Assembly (NCBI GenBank): GCA_023412275.1
Contig: JAEYNY010000010.1
Location: 1 to 21,349 of the forward strand
Source: Bacillota bacterium
Lineage (GTDB): Bacteria > Bacillota > Clostridia > Acetivibrionales > DSM-1351
Length of the DNA: 21,349 bases
Reading direction: 5' to 3'
The position numbers and the translations under genes were made by a program. Shown piece by piece: positions 1 through 7,442 of this stretch (positions are counted from its first letter, which is position 1; each line of letters begins with the position of its first letter). The notes below the pieces were generated by a model. That model did not search any database. It saw nothing but the letters and a program-made list of their open reading frames with translations, and was not told the DNA's origin.

Positions 1-392
1 GCGATAGTGTCTCAAAGACAGCTATTCAGATGGCCAGGTCAGCAGTGCTTCAGGTTGAAAAGGACACTAGGGTTACCCTTGACGATGATGGTATAGTTGA
101 GATTATTGCAAAAGAAGTTAAAAAAAGAATGGATACTTTGCCTGACTTTGAAAAAAGCAACAGACAGGATCTTATAGATAATCTTAAAGCAGAAATTGAA
201 GTTTTGAAAAAATATTTACCACAGCAGTTGAGTGAAAGTGAGATAGAGGAAATAGTAAAAGAAGCTATTTCTTCTAGCGGAGCTACTTCAGCTAAGGAAA
301 TCGGAAAGGTAATGCAGGCAGTAATGCCTAAAACCAGAGGCAGGGCTGACGGTAAATTAGTTAACCAAATAGTAAAAAAGTTATTAGAATAA
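1..392 (+). CDS. yqeY: YqeY/GatB-tail family protein, 5' end outside window
   Basis: The frame is open from base 3 and ends with TAA at 390-392, so the true start lies upstream of the window. The visible part is about 129 residues, against roughly 148 for full YqeY proteins, so about 20 N-terminal residues are missing. The ATG at 30 is internal, because family-like sequence (DSVSKTAIQ) precedes it in frame. Family landmarks are visible: a charged KKRMD helix, RQDLID, LKKYLPQQLSE, and the C-terminal GKVMQAVMP...GRADGKLVN block. The family resembles the tail of the GatB amidotransferase subunit. Its exact role is unsettled, and a link to tRNA-dependent amidation is only suggested by this similarity. 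It is followed directly by a palindromic terminator, so it ends its transcription unit. Assignment to the family is firm; function is not. Confidence 0.9.
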   Translation, partial: DSVSKTAIQMARSAVLQVEKDTRVTLDDDGIVEIIAKEVKKRMDTLPDFEKSNRQDLIDNLKAEIEVLKKYLPQQLSESEIEEIVKEAISSSGATSAKEIGKVMQAVMPKTRGRADGKLVNQIVKKLLE

Positions 393-424
393 GAAAGAGT
401 CCGGTATATACCGGACTCTTTCTT
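391..424 (+). terminator. Perfect palindromic terminator after yqeY
   Basis: Bases 391-407 (AAGAAAGAGTCCGGTAT) are exactly complementary to 408-424. This gives a GC-cored stem with an A-rich left flank and a TCTTTCTT right flank. It begins at the yqeY stop codon. The A/T flanks on both sides would let it work in either direction, although no gene approaches from the right. Confidence 0.85.
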
Positions 425-494
425 GCGTATGCCTATAATATAATAAATCTCGCAAGAGAAAGTTAAGTGTAGGTTAAAAGTACCCCAGAACCTA

Positions 495-523
495 TTGAAA
501 AAGTTGAGTGTGATTATTATAAT
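495..523 (+). promoter_or_regulatory. SigA-type promoter for the CYTH operon
   Basis: TTGAAA at 495-500 and TATAAT at 518-523 are separated by 17 bp, close to consensus. The predicted start is near 530, about 24 bases before the ATG at 554. A strong AAAAGGAGAAG ribosome site lies at 535-545. Confidence 0.75.
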
Positions 524-553
524 TATTTGTAGCCAAAAGGAGAAGTAGCTTAT

Positions 554-1018
554 ATGTCAATTGAAATTGAAAAAAAGTTTCTTGTAAATAGTGATGAATA
601 TAAGGCTTGTGCAAAGCCGGTTTTATTCAGACAGGGGTATTTAAGTACGTCCGCGGGAAGAACTGTACGGGTAAGAAGATATGAGGACAAAGGATTTATA
701 ACGGTAAAAGGGAAGACAAATTACTGCAGTAGATTAGAATATGAGTATAGCATTCCAACTGAGGATGCTGATAATATGCTTGATAATTTGTGTGTACAGC
801 CTATAATAGAAAAGGTAAGGTATTTTCTGGTATATAAGGGCAATGAATGGATTGTAGATGAATTTCTTGGAGCAAATGAGGGCCTTGTTGTAGCGGAGAT
901 TGAACTAAATAATGTGAAGGATAGTTTTGAAAAACCAGACTGGCTTGGAAAAGAAATAACTTCTGATGTCAGATATTTTAACTCAAATCTGGTGAATAAT
1001 CCTTATAACGCATGGTAA
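554..1018 (+). CDS. CYTH domain protein (adenylate cyclase class IV / tripolyphosphatase-like)
   Basis: A 154-residue protein that opens with MSIEIEKKFLV, carrying the EXEXK signature that defines the CYTH superfamily (residues 4-8). Further family features are the RQGYLS segment, the basic RTVRVRRYED strand, the ITVKGK strand, the LEYEYSIP strand, and the acidic VVAEIELNN strand near residues 112-120. CYTH proteins form a beta tunnel that binds triphosphates and two metal ions. Bacterial short members are often inorganic triphosphatases rather than cyclases, so substrate cannot be decided here. The length is normal for a single-domain member. It is the first gene after a good promoter and lies 32 bases before the YkgJ/DJ-1 fusion gene, which suggests an operon with it and the following reductase. 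Confidence 0.9.
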   Translation: MSIEIEKKFLVNSDEYKACAKPVLFRQGYLSTSAGRTVRVRRYEDKGFITVKGKTNYCSRLEYEYSIPTEDADNMLDNLCVQPIIEKVRYFLVYKGNEWIVDEFLGANEGLVVAEIELNNVKDSFEKPDWLGKEITSDVRYFNSNLVNNPYNAW

Positions 1019-1050
1019 ACTGGCTAAGGTTTTAAGAAAAGAGATTACAA

Positions 1051-1893
1051 ATGGAATGCAGAAAATGTTGCGGGGCTTGTTGTATTGCTCCTTCAATATC
1101 ATCATCAATACCCGGTATGCCGAAAGGTAAGCCCGCCGGAGTAAGATGCGTCCAGTTGAATAGTGATAATAGCTGTAGAATTTTCGGGTTGCCCGAAAGG
1201 CCAAAAGTATGTTCAAGTTTGAAACCTTCAAGGGAAATGTGTGGGGAATCCAGACAGTTTGCTTTGGAATATCTGTATAAACTTGAGGAACTTACAAAAT
1301 TAGGAGGTATAAATATGAGTAAAATATTAGTTTTTATGTATAATGATATGGCGGATTTTGAAATTTCATATGCTACGCACCTGTTGGGACATGAATTATC
1401 CAAAGAAGTAGTTCCGTGCGCATATGAAATGAATACTATTAAGAGTAAAGGTGGCTTGTTGTTTACACCGGTAATTACAGTTGCCGAAGCAAAAGTAGAT
1501 GATTATGAAGGCTTTTTGATTCCAGGAGGTTGGAATCCTGTTGTCAAGACAGAAATGCTTGACCTGATAAAAGCTTTTTATACAAGTGGAAAACTTGTTG
1601 CAGCAATTTGTGCAGGCCCCAGATATCTTGCAAAGGCCGGTATATTAGATGATGTTAAATACACTACTTCAATAGTTGAATGGACACAAGCCAGAAGAGA
1701 AGCATTTAACAATGAGGATGACCCGTTCCCAAGGGAAAACTTTATTGACACCAGAGTAGTAAGGGATAAAAATGTTATAACATCAAAAGGCATATCTTTT
1801 GTTGATTTTGCTATTGAAATAGCCGATTATTTCGGTATGTTTAAAAAGCCTGATGATAAGGAAGCTTTTTTTTATATGATTAGCGGCAGATAG
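1051..1893 (+). CDS. In-frame fusion of YkgJ-type cysteine-cluster domain and DJ-1/PfpI domain
   Basis: A continuous 280-residue frame joins two families normally encoded separately. Residues 1 to about 84 match small YkgJ/UPF0153 (CxxCxxCC) proteins. Cysteines are at 3, 6, 7, 10, 11, 33, 42, 54 and 64, with the GMPKGKPAGVRC and ERPKVC blocks, suggesting a metal or Fe-S site. Residues 89-280 form a full DJ-1/PfpI domain: MSKILVFMYNDMADFE with conserved Glu104, the IPGG turn near 157-160, and nucleophile Cys187 in AICAGP. DJ-1 proteins act as stress-related hydrolases, deglycase-like enzymes or chaperones, and the activity here is unknown. A strong internal ribosome site (AGGAGGT, 1302-1308) precedes the ATG at 1315, so a separate 192-residue DJ-1 protein is likely also made. 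The ribosome site for 1051 is weaker. Confidence 0.8.
   Translation: MECRKCCGACCIAPSISSSIPGMPKGKPAGVRCVQLNSDNSCRIFGLPERPKVCSSLKPSREMCGESRQFALEYLYKLEELTKLGGINMSKILVFMYNDMADFEISYATHLLGHELSKEVVPCAYEMNTIKSKGGLLFTPVITVAEAKVDDYEGFLIPGGWNPVVKTEMLDLIKAFYTSGKLVAAICAGPRYLAKAGILDDVKYTTSIVEWTQARREAFNNEDDPFPRENFIDTRVVRDKNVITSKGISFVDFAIEIADYFGMFKKPDDKEAFFYMISGR
1302..1317 (+). promoter_or_regulatory. Internal ribosome site and start codon for free DJ-1 domain
   Basis: AGGAGGT at 1302-1308 lies 6 bases before ATG 1315-1317, in frame with the fusion gene. It is much better than the site in front of 1051. A TAG at 1301-1303 in the +1 frame sits where a typical stand-alone YkgJ protein would end. Confidence 0.7.
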
Positions 1894-1937
1894 TTTACTG
1901 CTAATAAAAAACTAAATGAATAGAGGCAATTTATATA

Positions 1938-2678
1938 ATGAATATGCAAAAAACTGTTCTTGTAACAGGTGCTTCAAGAGGAATAGGCTATGCCATTGCT
2001 AAGAAGTTTGCCCAAAACGGATTTAACGTTGCAATAAATTATAACGTTAACGGGACGGCAGCTGAAAGTCTTGAAAGGGAGTTAGCTCTTGAGCAATGCA
2101 GAGTAATGACTGTAAAAGCAGATGTAAGCAATCAGGAGCAGGTTCTGAATATGATAGATAGTGTTAATTCACATTTTGGTAATATAGATGTACTGGTCAA
2201 TAATGCAGGGATAGCAGGGCAAAGACTATTCACGGACATTACAACAGAAGAATGGGACAGGATGTTTGATATTAATGTCAAAGGAATGTTTCACTGCTGT
2301 AAAGCCGTGCTTCCACAAATGATAAGAAGCAAATATGGGAAAATAGTTAATATATCCTCTATATGGGGATTGACAGGTGCATCATGTGAGGTACATTATT
2401 CTGCTTCAAAGGCAGCTGTTATTGGGCTGACACGGGCATTGGCAAAGGAAGTTGGCCCGTCTAACATACAGGTTAATTGTGTTGCCCCGGGTGTAATTGA
2501 TACTGATATGAATTCAGGACTTGATACCCAAACCTTGGATGAGCTGAAGGAACAGACCCCGTTAGGAATAATTGGAACAGGTAATGATATTGCAGAAACA
2601 GTTTACTTCCTGACATCTGACAATGCAAAGTTTATAACAGGGCAGGTAATAAGTCCCAATGGCGGGTTTTTAATTTAG
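1938..2678 (+). CDS. SDR family NAD(P)-dependent oxidoreductase, FabG-like (possible EF-P 5-aminopentanone reductase)
   Basis: A 246-residue classical short-chain dehydrogenase/reductase. The cofactor motif TGASRGIG is at 10-17 and the structural NNAG motif at 88-91. The catalytic residues are Ser140 or Ser141, Tyr154 and Lys158 (YSASK). The C-terminal ITGQVISPNGGFLI is typical of FabG-like members. The Arg in the glycine motif favours NADPH. The ISSIWGLTGASCEVHYSASKAA stretch resembles clostridial proteins named EF-P 5-aminopentanone reductase (YmfI type); this is recall, not a search, and a fatty-acid or other ketoreductase role remains possible. The start could also be the second ATG at 1944. 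It follows the YkgJ/DJ-1 gene by 44 bases and is likely co-transcribed. Confidence 0.88.
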   Translation: MNMQKTVLVTGASRGIGYAIAKKFAQNGFNVAINYNVNGTAAESLERELALEQCRVMTVKADVSNQEQVLNMIDSVNSHFGNIDVLVNNAGIAGQRLFTDITTEEWDRMFDINVKGMFHCCKAVLPQMIRSKYGKIVNISSIWGLTGASCEVHYSASKAAVIGLTRALAKEVGPSNIQVNCVAPGVIDTDMNSGLDTQTLDELKEQTPLGIIGTGNDIAETVYFLTSDNAKFITGQVISPNGGFLI

Positions 2679-2714
2679 CTAAAAGTAAAAGAAATTTATT
2701 ATTACAAATTACTA

Positions 2715-2747
2715 TTGAATTTATATAGTGCTAAGTATATACTAGCA
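2715..2747 (+). promoter_or_regulatory. Promoter with a dyad over the -10 box
   Basis: TTGAAT (2715-2720) and TATACT (2738-2743) are separated by 17 bp. A perfect 10-bp palindrome AGTATATACT (2734-2743) covers the -10 box and is flanked by TGCT (2729-2732) and AGCA (2744-2747), giving an operator-like dyad. It serves the membrane protein gene starting at 2828 and perhaps the MFS gene. Confidence 0.55.
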
Positions 2748-2827
2748 AGTGTCTGTTTTGTTAGTAGTTGACACAGGTTTATGAATTAAAAAATTTTATG
2801 CTGCCTTGGCGGCTTGGAGGATAATAA

Positions 2828-3607
2828 ATGGTAAATTCTTCAGGAGTCAAATCTTTTTTTGAATATCTTCCGGAGAGTATTAAGTTTCACAAATTAAAAA
2901 AAGAAGGGCTGGCACGGTTCATATTTGTGCTTGTCCTTTTTTGCCAATTGATAGGTAAATATGCATTATACAAATATACCCAGATGTTCCCTGTGGAGGA
3001 AATTGAGAAGATTTATAACAATTTAACATCATTGTCTTCTACAGCGTCCGCAGATATATACCAGCCGTCAATACATATTTTGTATGCTTTTTTAGTGGCA
3101 CTTGGTATATCTCTTTTGTCCAAGCTTGTTTCAAATCTGTTCTTATCGGTTTATATGTATTCTTACTTAGCGGAACAAAGAGGCAAAGACAGCGGATTTA
3201 GGGCAAGTTTTTCAGGTGTTTTCAAGCATATGGGCCGAATTATAGCCTATAATGTTATTTTTGGGCTTATAGTAATGTTTGGCTCTATGTTTTTTGTAAT
3301 TCCCGGTATAATAGCTTACGTAATGTTTGTCTTCGGTTTCTGCTATGTGTTGGATTTGAAGCTGACAATGGCTGATGCAATGACTGCCAGCAGTGAGATT
3401 ACAAAGGGAAAGAAAGCACAGATTGCGGGTATACTTGTAGCTTATTTAGTAATTTTTAAATTACCGGTATTTCTTTTGGTAGGAAACTCTATACAAGGTG
3501 TTCTTATTGGAGCTTTTTTGACAACAATAACAAACATGATTCTGCAACGTTTTATTATAAAAATTTATATGGATTTGGAATATAAGACAGAAGTAACCCA
3601 TAGGTAA
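2828..3607 (+). CDS. DUF975/UPF0259-like integral membrane protein
   Basis: A 259-residue protein with about six hydrophobic segments: near 28-45, 83-112, 137-160, 160-180, 198-220 and 222-245. No signal peptide is cleaved in an obvious way. The segment FFVIPGIIAYVMFVFGFCYV followed by a conserved helix with MTASSEITKGKK resembles the DUF975, UPF0259 and GPDPase membrane-domain superfamily, where an IPGI turn is followed by an amphipathic SxxxxKG segment. No catalytic domain is attached. A transport or membrane-organising role is commonly guessed for this group, and I cannot assign a function. Translation starts after GGAGG (2816-2820). The MFS permease follows 80 bases later on the same strand. 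Confidence 0.7.
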   Translation: MVNSSGVKSFFEYLPESIKFHKLKKEGLARFIFVLVLFCQLIGKYALYKYTQMFPVEEIEKIYNNLTSLSSTASADIYQPSIHILYAFLVALGISLLSKLVSNLFLSVYMYSYLAEQRGKDSGFRASFSGVFKHMGRIIAYNVIFGLIVMFGSMFFVIPGIIAYVMFVFGFCYVLDLKLTMADAMTASSEITKGKKAQIAGILVAYLVIFKLPVFLLVGNSIQGVLIGAFLTTITNMILQRFIIKIYMDLEYKTEVTHR

Positions 3608-3687
3608 TAGAACTGTCACACTTATATTTGCACTCAATATTTATAGCTTAATTCATACTAATGTTCTTTGATGGGGGATTATTTTCC

Positions 3688-5031
3688 ATGTTATTCAAAA
3701 TAAAAAGACCAAGGCTTTATGGTGATGTTTCAGATGAAAACTATGAGCTGAGCCGTAGGCGTTTTATACTTGAGGGCTGCCTTTCCAACGGTGTTTATAC
3801 CCTCACGGCAGGTGCGTTTTTGGCGGGGTATGCAAAATTTTTAGGCGCATCCGATCAAATTATTGGTCTTATTGCAGCTATGCCATTGCTAGCCAATATT
3901 CTACAGATGTTCAGTCCAATATTTCTGGAAAAACTTACTAGTAGAAAGAACTTGATTGTAATTACCTGTATTTTTTATAGGTCATTGCTTGGACTGATGA
4001 TAATTATTCCGCTTATAACACAGAATACTTCAGCCAGACTGCTTTTGCTGGGAGGTATGTATTTTACGTCATATCTTATTTTCAGCTTTTCTAACCCTGC
4101 AGGGGGAAGTTGGATTATTAGTCTGGTTCCCGAGCGATATAGAGGCAGGTATTTTGGCCTTAGGGATACCTTTATAATCTCATCGGCCGCTGTGCTGTCT
4201 CTATCCATGGGTAGGATTCTTGACATATTTAAAGTGTCGGGCAGAGAATTTCTGGGCTTTATTTTTGTTTTTTCAGTTGTTTTGGTTTTAGTTGCAATGA
4301 ATATTTATGTACTTAGAAAGATTAAAGAACCCGAAATAGTACCTATTAGGCAGAACGTAAATATCAGGAGTCTGTTTACGCTACCTTTAAAAAATAAGCA
4401 GTTCCGCTCGGTTATCTTATTAAATGCAGCATGGAATTTTGCAGCGCAGATTGCACTGCCTTTCTTTTCTGTTTATATGGTAACGGGTCTAAAACTGTCA
4501 TATACCTTTATAATGTTTGCAGGTATTCTGTTATCTGTAGTACAGGCATCTACAGCTAAGTTTTGGGGAAAACTGGCTGACAAATTCAGCTGGGAGGTTA
4601 CTACTGTTGCCTCCATAGGTATGTTAGGCTTGTGCCACCTGACTTGGGCTTTTGTAACCAAAGAAATCTGCTATGTAATTATACCGTTTATTCAGATAGT
4701 AGCCGGAGCCGGATGGTCAGGGGTTAATATGTCACTCTTTAATATCCAGTTCAAGCATGCACCACAGGAAGGGCGTACTATATTTGTTGGGTTTAATGCT
4801 GCAGCGGCAGGACTGGCCGGGTTTGCAAGCGCATTACTGGGAGCATTTCTCGTAGGGGCCCTGGACAATATAAAAATTGATATAGGCGTAACAGTACTCA
4901 ACAACATGCTGATATTATTCGGATTATCAGGTGCACTTGTAATTCTGTGTGCAGTATTTTTTGCCTATAAATTCAGGACCAGTAATGGCAAAGATGAGAA
5001 TGTAAATTCTGGTAATTATCTTGCAGGATAA
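3688..5031 (+). CDS. MFS transporter
   Basis: A 12-helix major facilitator permease. I choose ATG 3688 (447 residues) over ATG 3661, because GGGGGA at 3673-3678 gives a proper ribosome site 9 bases upstream; the longer form would add nine residues. After an amphipathic N-terminus ending in RRRFILEG, helices alternate through the protein. The loop between helices 2 and 3 reads SPIFLEKLTSRKN, a variant of the MFS motif A region. The RYRGRYFGLRD loop after helix 5 is typical of clostridial MFS_1 exporters. A second half begins near residue 215 after the central cytoplasmic loop. Substrate cannot be read from sequence; sugar or drug export are both possible. No regulator is adjacent. Confidence 0.85.
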   Translation: MLFKIKRPRLYGDVSDENYELSRRRFILEGCLSNGVYTLTAGAFLAGYAKFLGASDQIIGLIAAMPLLANILQMFSPIFLEKLTSRKNLIVITCIFYRSLLGLMIIIPLITQNTSARLLLLGGMYFTSYLIFSFSNPAGGSWIISLVPERYRGRYFGLRDTFIISSAAVLSLSMGRILDIFKVSGREFLGFIFVFSVVLVLVAMNIYVLRKIKEPEIVPIRQNVNIRSLFTLPLKNKQFRSVILLNAAWNFAAQIALPFFSVYMVTGLKLSYTFIMFAGILLSVVQASTAKFWGKLADKFSWEVTTVASIGMLGLCHLTWAFVTKEICYVIIPFIQIVAGAGWSGVNMSLFNIQFKHAPQEGRTIFVGFNAAAAGLAGFASALLGAFLVGALDNIKIDIGVTVLNNMLILFGLSGALVILCAVFFAYKFRTSNGKDENVNSGNYLAG

Positions 5032-5067
5032 TAGTGCATTATGTTATAAAAATAATGTTACAGATAC

Positions 5068-5096
5068 TTGACAGTAGATAAAAATATATGGATAAT
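5068..5096 (+). promoter_or_regulatory. Consensus promoter of the tRNA-Val gene
   Basis: TTGACA (5068-5073) and GATAAT (5091-5096) with a 17-bp spacer form a near-perfect vegetative promoter. The predicted start near 5103 is about six bases before the mature tRNA 5' end. Confidence 0.85.
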
Positions 5097-5108
5097 AGTA
5101 GTACAAAT

Positions 5109-5185
5109 GACGGATTAGCTCAGTTGGTTAGAGTACTACCTTGACATGGTAGGGGTCACTGGTTCGAGCCCAGTATTCGTCACCA
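5109..5185 (+). tRNA. tRNA-Val (anticodon GAC)
   Basis: A full cloverleaf can be folded. The acceptor stem pairs GACGGAT with ATTCGTC. The D arm is GCTC/GAGT. The anticodon stem CTACC/GGTAG encloses loop TTGACAT with anticodon GAC at 5143-5145. The T arm ACTGG-TTCGAGC-CCAGT is standard. Discriminator A and an encoded CCA (5183-5185) follow. GAC reads GUC and GUU valine codons. The gene stands alone with its own promoter and terminator. Confidence 0.96.
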
Positions 5186-5186
5186 G

Positions 5187-5217
5187 AACTGCTTGTTATA
5201 TACAAGCAGTTTTTTTG
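5187..5217 (+). terminator. Rho-independent terminator of tRNA-Val
   Basis: AACTGCTTGT (5187-5196) pairs exactly with ACAAGCAGTT (5202-5211) around a TATAT loop, followed by a T run. Confidence 0.92.
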
Positions 5218-5290
5218 TGTTAAATCTTGTCTATCCGGCATATGAATAATTGAAGGACATTGTCCTAAAAAAATGAGAAGAGAGAGCGCT

Positions 5291-6298
5291 ATGCTGGATA
5301 ACATACTGATTTTATTACTTAGTCTTGGAATAATCCTTACAGGATGCGAGTTATTTACAAATGGAATTGAGTGGTTGGGTAAAAAGCTAAGGCTTGGAGA
5401 CGGAGTTGTAGGTAGTATTTTCTCTGCCGTGGGAACCTGTCTTCCTGAGACATTGATACCTGTAATTGCTTTACTTTTTTCAAAAAATCAGAAGGACTCC
5501 GTAGATATAGGAATAGGTGCTATTGTCGGTGCGCCATTTATGCTATCGACTCTTGCATTTTTTATAACGGGTTTAAGTGTAATAATATTTTCCGGAAGAC
5601 GACAGACGGGAATGAACCTTAATACCAATTTTGATATCCTTGGGCGTGACATTTCATTTTTTGTAATTGTTTATACATGTGCTATTTCAGTATCCTTTTT
5701 TTCTGCGGGCTTTATTAAGAATATAACTGCAATTTTTCTAATAGCCGCGTATATCTATTACGTATTTAAAACAGTCAATAGTGACAAGGCAAGTAATGAA
5801 GAAATTGATGATCTCATATTTTCAAAGACATTCAGATTCAAAGAAAATATCCTGGTTATTATGGCACAAATTGCTCTTGCTCTACTATCAATTATACTTG
5901 GAGCTGAAATGTTTGTAGGTAATATTGAAGTTATATCCGGAGCTTTAGGTATTTCAACACTTGCACTTTCAATTATAATTACACCAATTGCAACAGAGCT
6001 TCCAGAGAAATTCAACAGTGTTATTTGGATTAGCAAAAACAAGGATACACTTTCCCTGGGAAATATATCCGGTGCTATGGTATTCCAAAGTTGTATACCG
6101 GTTTCAATAGGTATACTCACAACAGACTGGAAACTTGACGTAATAACATTGGTAAGCTCTCTGCTGGCGTTGTCATCAACTCTTGTTACATATATCTGGA
6201 TAAAAGTTAAAAAGAGTTTAACACCATTGCCACTTCTATCCGGTGGGGCATTTTATGCATTGTTTATTGCATTTTTGATTCTCAGGGGATTTAAATAA
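5291..6298 (+). CDS. Sodium/calcium exchanger (CaCA) family cation antiporter
   Basis: A membrane protein of 335 residues from ATG 5291. I prefer this start over ATG 5273 because GAGAGAG lies just upstream of 5291, whereas 5273 lacks a well placed ribosome site. It shows the duplicated alpha-repeat plan of CaCA antiporters. The first repeat has GSIFSAVGTCLPETLIP and then GAIVGAPFMLS. The second, after a hydrophilic central loop near residues 155-185, has IITPIATELPEKFNS and GNISGAMVFQS. The conserved Glu of each repeat (in LPET and LPEK) forms the ion site in the family. About 10 hydrophobic helices are visible. The repeats are diverged from the usual GSNxxN pattern, so the transported ion is uncertain. 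It ends two bases from the convergent DUF4363 gene, with no terminator seen. Confidence 0.85.
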   Translation: MLDNILILLLSLGIILTGCELFTNGIEWLGKKLRLGDGVVGSIFSAVGTCLPETLIPVIALLFSKNQKDSVDIGIGAIVGAPFMLSTLAFFITGLSVIIFSGRRQTGMNLNTNFDILGRDISFFVIVYTCAISVSFFSAGFIKNITAIFLIAAYIYYVFKTVNSDKASNEEIDDLIFSKTFRFKENILVIMAQIALALLSIILGAEMFVGNIEVISGALGISTLALSIIITPIATELPEKFNSVIWISKNKDTLSLGNISGAMVFQSCIPVSIGILTTDWKLDVITLVSSLLALSSTLVTYIWIKVKKSLTPLPLLSGGAFYALFIAFLILRGFK

Positions 6299-6300
6299 TA

Positions 6301-6693
6301 TTACATAATATTTTCCAAGGAGAAACTTTCCTTTTTGGGGATATGTTTAATGTACTCTTTTAAAGCCTCAAGTTCTGCCAAAGCAGAAGGATAGTCCTTA
6401 CTTTCAACATATTTTTTAGTTTTTATATATGAGTTATCAATATTATCAATCTCAAAATGGTCTAAAAGGATAGCCCAACCGAACTTTGTTCTATCCCAAT
6501 CAGTTCCAAAATCGTTTAAGAGCTTTTCAGCAGAGTCCCATTGCTTTGATTGTATAAATAAGCCCGCAGAGTCAACAGCTTTTTCAAGTTTTTCACAGGA
6601 ACGATTCAGATAATATAGAGTCAAAACTCCTGAAATGATTATAACCAAAACTAAACTAATAACTACAGTTACTGTTTTTCCATTGTTTGACAT
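6301..6693 (-). CDS. DUF4363 family membrane-anchored protein
   Basis: A 130-residue protein with one N-terminal membrane segment (about residues 7-29) and no cleavage motif, followed by a helical outer domain. The pattern LNRSCEKLEKAVDSAGLFIQ, the paired WDSAEKLL and YPSALAELEAL segments, and the central W-x-KFGWAILLDHFEIDNID block match DUF4363 proteins. The repeated tryptophan/acidic helix layout suggests a small helical bundle outside the membrane. It starts five bases after the DUF421 gene ends, so the two are translationally linked. This pairing is common in clostridia and suggests that the proteins work together. Molecular function is unknown. Confidence 0.82.
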   Translation of the reverse strand: MSNNGKTVTVVISLVLVIIISGVLTLYYLNRSCEKLEKAVDSAGLFIQSKQWDSAEKLLNDFGTDWDRTKFGWAILLDHFEIDNIDNSYIKTKKYVESKDYPSALAELEALKEYIKHIPKKESFSLENIM

Positions 6694-6698
6694 ACCCT

Positions 6699-7385
6699 TT
6701 AGCTCCTTTTAGTTTTTTCCTTTTCCTGACAGAACAACTGGCCATCTGAACCAACACTTGCAAAAAATACATCTTTAGTACTTTGTATATTCATCTTTTT
6801 TAATTCGCTTTCCAACTTGTCTTTGCTGAAATTTGCAAGTTTCAGGTTTTTATCAATAAGGTCACCGTCAATAATAATTTCAACGGAAGGTGCTTCATAT
6901 TTTCCGGAAATATTAAGGTCTTCACGGGTTACTTTGGATTTTCCCGCCTTTGGTATGACGCTAAGCTGGCCGTTGGTTTCCAATATTGCATATTCCACAT
7001 CGGCAATATTGTAAATATCCTTATTTCTCAGTTGTTCCAACAGATCGTTAATGGTATACAGTTCTTGTCTGAAAACCTGCTCCATTATTCTGCCACCTGC
7101 AATAAGTACACTTGGACGCCCACAGATAATAGTTCTGGCTTTGGTACTTTTAAGTGAAATAAAGGATATCAGTATTTGTGCAGCCAACATGGTAAGTATG
7201 GGTATTATTCCATTAACCAGAGGTATACCTGTGTTTTGCATCGGTACTGAGGCCAACTCTGAAATCATGATTGCAACGGCCAGCTCAAAAGGCTGTAGCT
7301 GTCCGATTTGCCTTTTTCCCATAATTCTCATTGCAATGATTACAACGATATAAAGTATCAGGGTTCTTATAAAAACAACGAGCAA
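6699..7385 (-). CDS. DUF421 (YetF-family) membrane protein
   Basis: A 228-residue protein starting at a TTG codon (7385-7383), with GAGG placed 7-8 bases upstream. It has three N-terminal membrane helices (about 3-20, 31-48 and 57-76) including the family motif MRIMGKRQIGQLQPFELAVAI. A soluble C-terminal domain follows with GRPSVLIAGGRI, EQLRNKDIYNIADVEYAILETNGQLSV and VEIIIDGDLI. These are classic DUF421/YetF features. In Bacillus the family includes germination-related YetF proteins of unsettled activity. It is the first gene of a two-gene operon with DUF4363. A promoter is visible upstream and the leader is only about 20 bases. Family assignment is firm and function unknown. Confidence 0.9.
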   Translation of the reverse strand: MLVVFIRTLILYIVVIIAMRIMGKRQIGQLQPFELAVAIMISELASVPMQNTGIPLVNGIIPILTMLAAQILISFISLKSTKARTIICGRPSVLIAGGRIMEQVFRQELYTINDLLEQLRNKDIYNIADVEYAILETNGQLSVIPKAGKSKVTREDLNISGKYEAPSVEIIIDGDLIDKNLKLANFSKDKLESELKKMNIQSTKDVFFASVGSDGQLFCQEKEKTKRS

Positions 7386-7412
7386 TTAAATACCTCTTTT
7401 CATATGTGTTTT

Positions 7413-7442
7413 ATTATAGACTTATTATTTTTATTAGCTCAA
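7413..7442 (-). promoter_or_regulatory. Promoter of the DUF421-DUF4363 operon
   Basis: Read on the minus strand, TTGAGC (7442-7437) and TATAAT (7418-7413) are separated by 18 bp. The predicted start near 7406 leaves a leader of about 20 bases before the TTG start codon. Confidence 0.6.

Noticed and set aside
1032..1403. 123-codon minus-strand frame opposite the YkgJ/DJ-1 gene
   Set aside because: The plus strand carries recognisable domains throughout; the antisense frame has no support.
5254..5266. AGGACA-T-TGTCCT palindrome before the antiporter gene
   Set aside because: It is short and isolated, with no T run for a terminator and no repeat elsewhere; it could be chance. It was used only as an argument against the ATG at 5273.
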